NCBI GenBank assembly: GCA_023423695.1
Contig: JAFAFA010000046.1
Location: forward strand, 1-64,000
Source of the DNA: Pseudomonadota bacterium
GTDB taxonomy: Bacteria; Pseudomonadota; Alphaproteobacteria; Azospirillales; Azospirillaceae
Direction: 5' to 3'
Length of the DNA stretch: 64,000 nucleotides
Shown here: positions 43,366-51,401 of the stretch, in pieces
Layout of the letters: every line of letters begins with the position of its first letter
Position numbering within the stretch: position 1 is the stretch's first letter
The notes under the pieces: model-generated
Seen by the model: the letters and a program-made list of their open reading frames with translations, nothing else
What the model was told of the DNA's origin: nothing
The model's database searches: none
Position numbers and translations under genes: made by a program

Positions 43366-45363
43366 ATGCTTGAGACACTGACGACCTTCCTGTTCGGGCG
43401 CCTCAGCCTGAACTCCTTCCCCTTCCACGAGCCCATCCTGGTCGCGACCTTCTTCGCGGTCATGCTCGGCGGCATCGCGCTGGTGGCGGCCCTCAGCTAC
43501 TTCAAGCTGTGGGGCTACCTGTGGCGGGAGTGGCTCACCACCGTCGACCACAAGCGCATCGGCATCATGTACATGATCCTGGGCCTGATCATGCTGCTGC
43601 GCGGCTTCGCCGACGCCATCATGATGCGCGCCCAGCAGGCTATCGCCTTCAACGGCAGCGAGGGCTACCTCAACGCCCATCATTACGATCAGGTCTTCAC
43701 CGCCCACGGTGTGATCATGATCTTCTTCGTCGCCATGCCGCTGGTGACGGGGCTGATGAACTATGTCGTGCCGCTGCAGATCGGCGCGCGCGACGTGTCC
43801 TTCCCGTTCCTGAACAATTTCAGCTTCTGGATGACCGTCGGCGGCGCCGTCCTGATCATGATCTCGCTGTTCGTCGGCGAGTTCGCGCGCACCGGCTGGC
43901 TGGCCTATCCGCCGCTGTCGGGTATCGAGGCCAGTCCTGACGTCGGGGTCGATTACTACATCTGGGCCTTGCAGGTGGCGGGCGTCGGAACGACGCTGTC
44001 GGGCATCAACCTGATCTGCACGATCGTGAAGATGCGCGCCCCCGGCATGACCATGATGAAGATGCCGGTCTTCACTTGGACCTCGCTCTGCACCAACGTC
44101 CTGATCGTCGCCTCCTTCCCGGTCCTGACCGCCGTGCTGGTCCTGCTGTCGCTGGACCGCTATGTCGGCACCCATTTCTTCACGAGCGACATGGGCGGCA
44201 ACCCCATGATGTACGTGAACCTGATCTGGATCTGGGGCCACCCGGAAGTCTACATCCTGATCCTGCCCTGCTTCGGCATCTTCTCGGAAGTGACCTCCAC
44301 CTTCTGCAGCAAGAAGCTGTTCGGCTACACCTCGATGGTCTACGCGACCGTCGTCATCACCATCCTGTCCTACCTGGTGTGGCTGCATCACTTCTTCACG
44401 ATGGGGTCGGGCGCCAGCGTGAACTCGTTCTTCGGCATCACGACGATGATCATCTCGATTCCGACGGGTGCGAAGATCTTCAACTGGCTGTTCACCATGT
44501 ATCGCGGCCGCATCCGGTTCGAGCTGCCGATGATGTGGACGGTCGCCTTCATGCTGACCTTCGTGATCGGCGGCATGACCGGCGTGCTGCTGGCGGTTCC
44601 GCCCGCCGACTTCGTGCTGCACAACAGCCTGTTCCTGATCGCCCACTTCCACAACGTCATCATCGGCGGCGTGCTGTTCGGCCTGTTCGCCGGCATCTAC
44701 TACTGGTGGCCGAAGGCCTTCGGCTTCCGCCTGGATCCGTTCTGGGGCAAGGTGTCCTTCTGGTTCTGGGTGATCGGCTTCTACGTCGCCTTCATGCCGC
44801 TCTACGTCCTGGGCCTGATGGGCGTCACCCGCCGCCTGCGCGTGTTCGAGGACCCGTCGCTGCAGATCTGGTTCCAGATCGCCGCGGTCGGCGCCGTCAT
44901 GATCGCCATCGGCATCGGTGCCTTCCTGGTCCAGATCGCCGTCAGCGTCCTGAAGCGCAACCAGCTGGTCGACGTCACCGGCGACCCGTGGGACGGCCGT
45001 ACCCTGGAATGGGCGACCTCCTCGCCGCCTCCGGGCTACAACTTCGCCTTCACGCCGGTCATCCATGACAACGACGCGTGGTGGGATATGAAGAAGCGCG
45101 GCTATGCCCGTCCGCTGGAAGGCTACCGCCCGATCCACATGCCCGCCAACACCGGCACCGGCGTGATCCTGGCCGGCATCAGCACCGCGCTCGGCTTCGC
45201 CCTGGTCTGGCACATCTGGTGGCTGGCGGCGCTGAGCTTCATCGGCCTGCTGGTGGTCGCCATCGGCCATACCTTCAACTACAACCGCGACTTCCACATC
45301 CCGGTGGAGGAGGTCGTGGCCACCGAGAACGAGCGGACCCGTCTGCTCGCGGGACAGGTGTAA
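43366..45363 (+). CDS. cyoB: Cytochrome bo3 ubiquinol oxidase subunit I
   Basis: 665 residues with about fifteen membrane helices. Haem and copper ligands are visible in VFTAHGVIMIFF (low-spin haem His), WIWGHPEVYILILPCFG (CuB His and cross-linked Tyr), WLHHFFTMG (two CuB His) and FLIAHFHNVIIGG (both haem His). Proton-channel sequence such as GLMNYVVPLQIGARDVSFPFLNNFSFWM is intact. It reduces O2 to water with electrons from ubiquinol and pumps protons. It follows cyoA after 14 bases and precedes cyoC by 3. Confidence 0.97.
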   Translation: MLETLTTFLFGRLSLNSFPFHEPILVATFFAVMLGGIALVAALSYFKLWGYLWREWLTTVDHKRIGIMYMILGLIMLLRGFADAIMMRAQQAIAFNGSEGYLNAHHYDQVFTAHGVIMIFFVAMPLVTGLMNYVVPLQIGARDVSFPFLNNFSFWMTVGGAVLIMISLFVGEFARTGWLAYPPLSGIEASPDVGVDYYIWALQVAGVGTTLSGINLICTIVKMRAPGMTMMKMPVFTWTSLCTNVLIVASFPVLTAVLVLLSLDRYVGTHFFTSDMGGNPMMYVNLIWIWGHPEVYILILPCFGIFSEVTSTFCSKKLFGYTSMVYATVVITILSYLVWLHHFFTMGSGASVNSFFGITTMIISIPTGAKIFNWLFTMYRGRIRFELPMMWTVAFMLTFVIGGMTGVLLAVPPADFVLHNSLFLIAHFHNVIIGGVLFGLFAGIYYWWPKAFGFRLDPFWGKVSFWFWVIGFYVAFMPLYVLGLMGVTRRLRVFEDPSLQIWFQIAAVGAVMIAIGIGAFLVQIAVSVLKRNQLVDVTGDPWDGRTLEWATSSPPPGYNFAFTPVIHDNDAWWDMKKRGYARPLEGYRPIHMPANTGTGVILAGISTALGFALVWHIWWLAALSFIGLLVVAIGHTFNYNRDFHIPVEEVVATENERTRLLAGQV

Positions 45364-45366
45364 AGC

Positions 45367-46026
45367 ATGACGACGACCGTTGAAGCCATGCATGGCGGCC
45401 ACGCGGGGCACGATGCCCCGCGCGACGCCACCCCGCCCGTCTTCTATGTGAGGGACGAGCACGCCCACGAGGCCGCCAGCACCGCGCTCGGCTTCTGGAT
45501 CTACCTGATGAGCGACTGTCTCATCTTCGCGGTCCTGTTCGCGACCTACGGCGTGCTGGGCACCAGCTATGCCGCCGGCCCGACCCCGAAGGAGCTGTTC
45601 GACCTGCCGCTGGTGGCGCTGAACACGGCGATGCTGCTGTTCTCCTCCATCACCTACGGCTTCGCCATGCTGGCGATGGAGAAGGGCCGCACCGCCCAGA
45701 CCCAGGGCTGGCTGGCGGTGACGCTGCTGTTCGGCCTCGCCTTCCTCGGCATTGAGCTGTACGAGTTCGCCCACCTGATCCACCAGGGGGCCGGCCCCGG
45801 CCGCAGCGCCTTCCTGTCGGCCTTCTTCACCCTGGTCGGCACCCACGGGCTGCACGTCACCTTCGGCAGCGTGTGGCTGGTGACGCTGATGGTCCAGGTC
45901 GCCCGCCGCGGCCTGATCCCGGCCAACCGCCGGCGCCTCATGTGCCTCAGCATGTTCTGGCACTTCCTGGACGTGATCTGGATCGGTGTCTTCACCTACG
46001 TCTATCTGATGGGAGTGCTGCGATGA
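45367..46026 (+). CDS. cyoC: Cytochrome bo3 ubiquinol oxidase subunit III
   Basis: 219 residues, five membrane helices, matching CyoC. Typical blocks are TALGFWIYLMSDCLIFAVLFATYGVL, LFDLPLVALNTAMLLFSSITYGFAMLAMEKG, LGIELYEFAHLIHQGAGPGRSAFLSAFFTLVGTHGLHVTFG and CLSMFWHFLDVIWIGVFTYVYLMGVL. It stabilises subunit I and supports proton uptake. The stop overlaps cyoD by ATGA. A short His-rich stretch near the N-terminus (MHGGHAGHDAPRD) may bind metal. Confidence 0.96.
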   Translation: MTTTVEAMHGGHAGHDAPRDATPPVFYVRDEHAHEAASTALGFWIYLMSDCLIFAVLFATYGVLGTSYAAGPTPKELFDLPLVALNTAMLLFSSITYGFAMLAMEKGRTAQTQGWLAVTLLFGLAFLGIELYEFAHLIHQGAGPGRSAFLSAFFTLVGTHGLHVTFGSVWLVTLMVQVARRGLIPANRRRLMCLSMFWHFLDVIWIGVFTYVYLMGVLR

Positions 46027-46421
46027 GCACCCACGCACACGGCGGGCATGGCGGCCACGGTCACGACGATCATGGCCACGGCCACCAGGAAGGCGCCCAC
46101 GGCACCTTCGGCAGCTACATGACCGGTTTCGTCCTGTCGGTGATCCTGACGGTCATTCCGTTCTGGCTGGTCATGACCGGCACGCTGGACAACACGACCA
46201 CCACGGCCGTGATCCTGGGGCTGGCCGTGGTCCAGATCCTCGTCCACATGGTGTATTTCCTGCACATGAACGGCCGCGTCGAAGGCGGCTGGTCGATGCT
46301 GGCGATGATCTTCACGATCATCGTCGTGGTCATCATGTTCGCCGGTTCGCTGTGGGTCATGTACCACATGAACCACAACATGATGCCCGGCATGACCCCG
46401 GACATGAGCAAGCTGCCGTGA
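46023..46421 (+). CDS. cyoD: Cytochrome bo3 ubiquinol oxidase subunit IV
   Basis: 132 residues with three membrane helices (YMTGFVLSVILTVIPFWLVM, AVILGLAVVQILVHMVYFLHMN, MLAMIFTIIVVVIMFAGSLWVMYHMN), as in CyoD, which assists CuB insertion and assembly. The N-terminus is unusually rich in His and Gly (about ten His in the first 30 residues) and the C-terminus in Met and His, suggesting copper binding. It is coupled to cyoC by ATGA and to the SURF1 gene by GTGA overlaps. Confidence 0.95.
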   Translation: MSTHAHGGHGGHGHDDHGHGHQEGAHGTFGSYMTGFVLSVILTVIPFWLVMTGTLDNTTTTAVILGLAVVQILVHMVYFLHMNGRVEGGWSMLAMIFTIIVVVIMFAGSLWVMYHMNHNMMPGMTPDMSKLP

Positions 46422-47188
46422 CCGGACAGCCGTCCGCGCCCCACGCGGGCGGCAGGGTCAGGAGGGCCCGCCCGGTCTGGGCGCTGGCCCTCTTCGGCCT
46501 TCTGGCGCTGGCCGGCATCGCCGGCCTGACCGCGCTCGGCGTCTGGCAGCTCGAAAGGCGGGCCTGGAAGCTCGACCTGATCGAGCGGGTGGAGGCGCGC
46601 ATCCACGCCTCCCCCGTGCCGGCCCCCGGCCCTGACGCCTGGCCGGCCGTTTCCGGCGCCGCCGACGAGTACCGCCGGGTTTCCGTCACCGGCCGTTTCC
46701 TGCATGACCGCGAAGCGCTGGTGCAGGCGGTCTCCGACCTCGGCGGCGGCTTCTGGGTTCTGACGCCGCTGGTCACCGACCGCGGCTTCATCGTCCTGGT
46801 CAACCGCGGCTTCGTGCCCCCGGAAAAACGCGATCCCGCGGCCCGCGCCGAGGGACAGCCGCAGGGCAGCGTGACCGTCGCCGGCCTTCTGCGCCTCTCC
46901 GAGCCGAAAGGCGGTTTCCTGCGCAGCAACGATCCGTCCGCCGGCCGCTGGTATTCGCGCGACGTCGCCGCCATCGCCGCCGCCAAGGGGCTGGCCGAAG
47001 CTGCCCCCTATTTCATCGACGCCGACTCCACGCGAAATCCCGGCGGCTGGCCGGTCGGCGGCCTGACCGTGGTCAGCTTCCCCAACAGCCATCTCGGCTA
47101 TGCGCTGACCTGGTTCGCGTTGGACCTGATGCTGATCGCGGCTGTCCTGTTCGTGATCCGCAGCGAGATGCGGCGCAGACAGTCATAG
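46418..47188 (+). CDS. SURF1 family oxidase assembly factor
   Basis: 256 residues starting at GTG 46418, which overlaps the cyoD stop. It has the SURF1 layout: an N-terminal helix (LALFGLLALAGIAGLTALGVWQLERRAWKLDLIERV, including the WQL-RR-WK signature), a periplasmic domain (VTGRFLHDREALVQ, GFWVLTPL, VNRGFVPPEKRDPAARA, GLLRLSEP) and a C-terminal helix after PNSHLGYALTWFALDLML. SURF1 proteins assist haem insertion into subunit I of haem-copper oxidases. Position in the operon ties it to this bo3 enzyme. An N-terminal basic segment of about 25 residues precedes the first helix. Confidence 0.93.
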   Translation: MTGQPSAPHAGGRVRRARPVWALALFGLLALAGIAGLTALGVWQLERRAWKLDLIERVEARIHASPVPAPGPDAWPAVSGAADEYRRVSVTGRFLHDREALVQAVSDLGGGFWVLTPLVTDRGFIVLVNRGFVPPEKRDPAARAEGQPQGSVTVAGLLRLSEPKGGFLRSNDPSAGRWYSRDVAAIAAAKGLAEAAPYFIDADSTRNPGGWPVGGLTVVSFPNSHLGYALTWFALDLMLIAAVLFVIRSEMRRRQS

Positions 47189-47264
47189 CAGACGGGCGCA
47201 ACGGAAAACGGACGTCCTAAAACTCCCCTCCCGCCGGCGACTCTCTATATAAGTCGGTGGGCTG

Positions 47265-48572
47265 ATGAACCGGGTGAGGAACAGGACGTCTTTCGTGCGC
47301 GACACCACCGACCGTAAAAACCTGTTCCTGCTCGTCCAGCTGCGTTGGCTCGCCGTCGTCGGGCAGATCGTGACGATCCTGATCGTCCATCTGCAGATGG
47401 GCATCCGGCTGCCGCTGATGCCGATGGCGGCGGTGGTCCTCGTCCTGGTCGCGCTGAACATCGCCAGCCTGATCCAGATCCGCCGCAGCGCCACCGTTTC
47501 CAACACCCAGCTGTTCCTCGAACTGCTGATCGACGTGTGGGCGCTGACCCTGCAGCTCTATCTCAGCGGCGGTGCCTCCAACCCCTTCATTTCGCTGTAT
47601 CTTCTGCAGGTGGCGCTGGGTGCCGTCCTGCTGGAGGCATGGTCGGCCTGGGCGCTGGTGCTGGTGGCGACCGCCGGCTTCACCTGGCTGATCGGAACCC
47701 ACCAGCCGCTTCCCCTGCCCCATGCCCATGAGGGCGAGCTGTTCAGCCTGCACATCCAGGGCATGTTCATCTGCTTCGTGCTGGCGGCGAGCCTGCTGGT
47801 CCCCTTCCTCACCCAGATCAACCGCAACCTGCGCGCCCGCGACGCCTATCTGGCCGAACTGCGCCAGCGTTCCATGGAGGAGGCGCACATCGTCCGCATG
47901 GGCCTGCTGGCATCGGGCGCGGCGCACGAACTGGGCACGCCGCTCGCCACCCTGTCGGTGATCCTCAACGATTGGCGCCGCATGCCGTCGCTGAAATCCG
48001 ACCCCGACCTTGCGGACGAGATGGCGGAGATGCAGAACCAGATCGACCGCTGCAAGGCCATCGTCTCCGGCATCCTGCTGTCGTCGGGCGAGGCGCGCGG
48101 CGAGGGAACGCTGCGCACCACGGTGAAGGGCTTCCTCGACGATCTGGTGCAGGATTGGCTGTCCAGCCGCTCTCCCGGCCGCTTCGAGTACGACAACACC
48201 GTCGGCCCAAGTGAGCGGATGATCGCCGACCTCGCCCTGAAGCAGGTGCTGTTCAATGTGCTGGACAATGCGATGGAGGCGTCGCCGGGCTGGATCGGCG
48301 TCGCCGCCCTGCGGCAGGGCGACAATCTGGTGGTGGCGGTCAACGATGCCGGTCCCGGATTCGAACCCGCCATCCTGGAGGAACTCGGCAAACCCTATCG
48401 CTCGACCAAGAAGCGGCCGGGCAGCGGGCTCGGCCTGTTCCTGGTGGTCAATGTGCTGCGCAAGCTGGGCGGCACCGTCTCGGCCAAGAACCGTGTTGGC
48501 GGCGGCGCCACCGTCACGCTGACCCTGCCGCTCGCCGCCCTGTCGCCGGGAGGCTCCAATGGAGACGATTGA
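47265..48572 (+). CDS. regB: Redox-sensing histidine kinase RegB/PrrB/ActS
   Basis: 435 residues. About six membrane helices (20-190) include the quinone-binding heptad region LSGGASNPFISLYLLQVALGAVLLEAW. The H-box is LLASGAAHELGTPLATLSVIL with phospho-accepting His221; the redox-active Cys of the RegB family is Cys263 in QIDRCKAIVSGILLSSGEARGE. ATP-binding motifs are QVLFNVLDNAMEASP, VNDAGPGFEP and KRPGSGLGLFLVVNVL. It autophosphorylates when the quinone pool is reduced and passes phosphate to RegA. The gene starts 76 bases after surf1 and overlaps regA by 14 bases. Confidence 0.96.
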   Translation: MNRVRNRTSFVRDTTDRKNLFLLVQLRWLAVVGQIVTILIVHLQMGIRLPLMPMAAVVLVLVALNIASLIQIRRSATVSNTQLFLELLIDVWALTLQLYLSGGASNPFISLYLLQVALGAVLLEAWSAWALVLVATAGFTWLIGTHQPLPLPHAHEGELFSLHIQGMFICFVLAASLLVPFLTQINRNLRARDAYLAELRQRSMEEAHIVRMGLLASGAAHELGTPLATLSVILNDWRRMPSLKSDPDLADEMAEMQNQIDRCKAIVSGILLSSGEARGEGTLRTTVKGFLDDLVQDWLSSRSPGRFEYDNTVGPSERMIADLALKQVLFNVLDNAMEASPGWIGVAALRQGDNLVVAVNDAGPGFEPAILEELGKPYRSTKKRPGSGLGLFLVVNVLRKLGGTVSAKNRVGGGATVTLTLPLAALSPGGSNGDD

Positions 48573-49125
48573 GCCGGAGACGCCCGACCTGGAGAGGGAA
48601 GACCGCATCCTGCTGATCGTCGAGGACGACGAGTCCTTCGCGAAGGCGCTGCGCCGGTCCTTCGAACGCCGCGGCTACGAGGTGCATGCCTGCGCCGGGC
48701 TGGAGGAGATGCGCGAGCTTCTGCAGACGGTGGATCCCGACTATGCCGTGGTCGACCTGAAGCTCGCCACCGGGTCGGGCCTGGAATGCGTGAAGGAACT
48801 GCACGAGGCGGACGAGGACACCCGCATCGTCGTGCTGACCGGCTTCGCCAGCATCGCCACCGCGGTGGAGGCGATCAAGCTGGGCGCCTGCCATTATCTG
48901 GCGAAGCCGTCCAACACCGACGACATCGAGGCGGCGTTCGACCGCACCGAAGGCGACACCTCGATCGCTCCCGCCGCCCGGACCACCTCGATCAAGAACC
49001 TGGAGTGGGAGCGCATCCACGAAACGCTGGTGGAAACCAACTTCAACATCTCGGAGACGGCGCGGCGGCTGGGCATGCACCGCCGCACGCTGGCGCGCAA
49101 GCTGGAGAAGAAGCGGGTGCCGTGA
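48559..49125 (+). CDS. regA: Redox response regulator RegA/PrrA/ActR
   Basis: 188 residues, the family length. The receiver domain has the acidic pair in IVEDDESFAKALRRSFERRGY, phospho-Asp66 in YAVVDLKLATGSGLE, a Thr in VVLTGFASIATAVEAIKLGACHYLAKPSN, and a Pro-rich linker. The C-terminal Fis-type HTH WERIHETLVETNFNISETARRLGMHRRTLARKLEKK is nearly invariant in this family. RegA controls respiration, photosynthesis, nitrogen and carbon fixation genes by redox state. ATG 48559 lies inside the regB 3' end with GGGAGG about seven bases ahead. The transcript probably ends in the repeat just downstream. Confidence 0.96.
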   Translation: METIEPETPDLEREDRILLIVEDDESFAKALRRSFERRGYEVHACAGLEEMRELLQTVDPDYAVVDLKLATGSGLECVKELHEADEDTRIVVLTGFASIATAVEAIKLGACHYLAKPSNTDDIEAAFDRTEGDTSIAPAARTTSIKNLEWERIHETLVETNFNISETARRLGMHRRTLARKLEKKRVP

Positions 49126-49142
49126 GGGGGGCAAATGCGGTT

Positions 49143-49251
49143 GCCCCCACCCTAACCCTCCCCCGCTTCGCAGGGGAGGGGACTGCCGCCGATTTCCCGC
49201 CTAAGCACCTGTCCCCTCCCCCGCCTAGCGGGGGAGGGTTGGGGTGGGGGC
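49143..49251. repeat. Dispersed 109-bp palindromic repeat, copy 2
   Basis: Near-copy of 2431-2537: inverted ends GCCCCCACCCTAACCCTCCC and GGGAGGGTTGGGGTGGGGGC, with the same GACTGCCGCC...TAAGCACCTGTCCCCTCCCCC centre. It separates the convergent regA and glycosyltransferase genes and supplies the last eight residues (APTPTLPR) and the stop of the latter. It probably also ends transcription from both sides. Confidence 0.88.
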
Positions 49252-50310
49252 AAGCCCCCGCTCCATCGCCGCGACCAGCTCCGTCTCCAGCGTCTCCGCC
49301 CGGTGCGCTGCGGTGTGCGCCGCCAGAATCCGCCGACGCGCCTGTTCGCCGATCTCGCCCTCCGCCGCCGGGCGGCGCAGCACGTCCAGCACCTCATCGG
49401 CCGTCTCGGCCAGGATGATCTCGCGCTCCGGCTCCAGCAGCGTGTCGATGCCGTCCCAGATGTCGGAGATGATCGGCGTGGCGCAGGCCGCCGCTTCGAA
49501 CAGGCGGACGCTGGGGCTGTAGCCGGCGCGGATCATGTCCTCGCGCGTCACGTTCAGGGTGAAGCGGCTCGCCGCGTAGAAGGCCGGATGGTCGGCCGGC
49601 GGCACATGGTGCAGCCGCTCCACATTCGCCGGCCAGACGATGTCGTCGGGATATTGCGGCCCGGCGACGACGAAGCGAAGGTCCGGCGCCCGGCGGGCCG
49701 GCTCCAGCAGCAGGCGGTCCAGCGTCGGCTGGCGGTCGATGCTGTAGGTGCCGAGATAGCTGAGATCCCAGCGCTTGGGCACCGGCAGCGGTGCATAGGC
49801 CTCCGCATCCACCGAGCAATAAAGAGCACGGGCCGCCGGCGACCCATACTGCTCCATCAGCCGGTCGAGCGTCGGCCCGCCGGTGAAGGAGAAATACACG
49901 TCGTAACCGGGGATGACCTCCGGCGCGAGATACTCGTAATCGCCGCGCTCCAGCTTCGCCAAAGTCACCGGCGTGTCGATGTCATAGAAGGCGACGACAC
50001 CGTGCGCCGTCTCCTGCGCCCAGCGCCCGACCGCAACGCCTTCCGGCACGTAGGACCCGACCAGCACCGCGTCCGCCCCGGCGACGGCGGCGGTAAAGCG
50101 CTTCAGATCCTCGAGGTCGCTGTAGAAGGTCAGCTCGCACCAGCCCGGATTCGGCAGGTCCCGGTTGTTCGCGTACCAGGGAACGTCCCGCTCCAGGAAC
50201 AGGATCTCGTGCCCGCGCGCGGCGAAGGATTTCAGCAGCGCGCGGAAGGTGGTGGCGTGCCCGTTCCCCCAGGAGGAGGACAGGCTGAGCCCGAGGACGA
50301 CCAGCTTCAT
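49225..50310 (-). CDS. CgeB-like glycosyltransferase A
   Basis: 361 residues. It belongs to the CgeB/DUF3880-type GT-B glycosyltransferases: LGLSLSSSWGNGHATTFRALLKSFAARGHEILFLERD at the N-terminus, then LSYLGTYSIDRQPTLDRLLLEPARRAPDLRFVVAGPQYPDDI and the donor-site block LNVTREDMIRAGYSPSVRLFEAAACATPIISDIWDGIDTLLEPEREIILA. No membrane segment. It is the last gene of the minus arm, ATG overlapping the previous stop. The terminal APTPTLPR plus stop come from the repeat at 49143-49251, so the native end may have been different. The sugar donor and acceptor are unknown. Confidence 0.87.
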   Translation of the reverse strand: MKLVVLGLSLSSSWGNGHATTFRALLKSFAARGHEILFLERDVPWYANNRDLPNPGWCELTFYSDLEDLKRFTAAVAGADAVLVGSYVPEGVAVGRWAQETAHGVVAFYDIDTPVTLAKLERGDYEYLAPEVIPGYDVYFSFTGGPTLDRLMEQYGSPAARALYCSVDAEAYAPLPVPKRWDLSYLGTYSIDRQPTLDRLLLEPARRAPDLRFVVAGPQYPDDIVWPANVERLHHVPPADHPAFYAASRFTLNVTREDMIRAGYSPSVRLFEAAACATPIISDIWDGIDTLLEPEREIILAETADEVLDVLRRPAAEGEIGEQARRRILAAHTAAHRAETLETELVAAMERGLAPTPTLPR

Positions 50311-51401
50311 GCCGCGCTCCGTTCCCGGCGGGCGGCCAGCGCGCCGCGCAGCAGCTGGTTCACCTCGACCGCCCGGCGGGCATAGGTGTGGCCGTCCAGG
50401 ATGCGGCGCCGCGCCGCCTCGCCGATGGCGCGGGAGCGTTCCGGCGTCAGCGCCCGCAGATGCTCGGTCACGTCCTGCCCGTCGCGGGCGACCAGCACCT
50501 CCTCGTCCGGGGCCAGGAACAGCTCCACCCCTTCCCAGGCGTCGGTGATCAGGCAGGCGCCGGCACCGGCCGCCTCGAACACGCGGGTGGCGGGGGAGAA
50601 GCCGACCTCCGCCATGCTGTCGCGGGCGATGTTCAGCACCGCCTTGGCCGAGGTATTGAAGGCGTTGTGGTCGGCGGTGCCAACATGGCCGATGTGGGTG
50701 ACGTTGGCGGGCAGGCCCTTGGTCTCCCAGCCGCTGCCGCCGATGATGTAGCGGGCATCGGGGTTGCGCGCCGCCGGATCGAGGAAGAAGCGTTCCACCC
50801 GCGCCTCGCGGTCGGGAAGCCGGTTGCCGAGGAAGTTCAGGTCGGCGCGGAAGCGGTCCTGTGGCGGCACCGGATGGTGGGTGGACGGATCGAGCGCGTT
50901 GTAGATCGGCCGGCAGACCGGCGCGCCCATCGCCTCATAGGCCGAGACCACCGGCGGCCCGCCGCCATAGGTCAGCACGAAGTCCAGTTCCGGCAGGCGG
51001 CGGCGCAGCACATGGTCGGGTGCCTGCCGCAGTTCCGCCAGGGTCGCCGGGGCGTCCACGTCCCAATAGATGCGCAGGGCCTGCGGATTGGCGGCATCCA
51101 TCACACCGTCCAGCAATTCGTCGTCGAAGACGCCGACGCCGTTGGCCTTCACCACCACGTCGGCCTTGACCGCTTCGGCGATGACCGCGCGGCAGGCCTC
51201 GGGGGTGGCGTCATAAACGACGACCTTGGCATAGTCCGGCGGCTCGATATCGCGATGCTTCTGGCGATCGAAGGCGTCGGGCTCGTAGAAGGTGATGTCC
51301 CAGCCATGCTTGGCCAGTTCGCTCAGCATGCCGCGGTAATAGGTTGCGGCGCCGTTCCAGTAGGAGGACAGCAGGCTCGACCCGTAAAAGGCCATCTTCA
51401 T
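50307..51401 (-). CDS. CgeB-like glycosyltransferase B
   Basis: 364 residues and clearly a paralogue of the adjacent gene product: MAFYGSSLLSSYWNGAATYYRGMLSELAKHGWDITFYEPD, LNFLGNRLPDREARVERFFLDPAARNPDARYIIGGSGWETKGLPANVTHIGHVGTADHNAFN and ARDSMAEVGFSPATRVFEAAGAGACLITDAWEGVELFLAPDEEVLVA. The start overlaps the stop of the preceding gene by ATGA, and its own stop overlaps the next start likewise. Two tandem paralogues suggest that two similar but not identical sugar additions are needed. Confidence 0.87.
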   Translation of the reverse strand: MKMAFYGSSLLSSYWNGAATYYRGMLSELAKHGWDITFYEPDAFDRQKHRDIEPPDYAKVVVYDATPEACRAVIAEAVKADVVVKANGVGVFDDELLDGVMDAANPQALRIYWDVDAPATLAELRQAPDHVLRRRLPELDFVLTYGGGPPVVSAYEAMGAPVCRPIYNALDPSTHHPVPPQDRFRADLNFLGNRLPDREARVERFFLDPAARNPDARYIIGGSGWETKGLPANVTHIGHVGTADHNAFNTSAKAVLNIARDSMAEVGFSPATRVFEAAGAGACLITDAWEGVELFLAPDEEVLVARDGQDVTEHLRALTPERSRAIGEAARRRILDGHTYARRAVEVNQLLRGALAARRERSAA

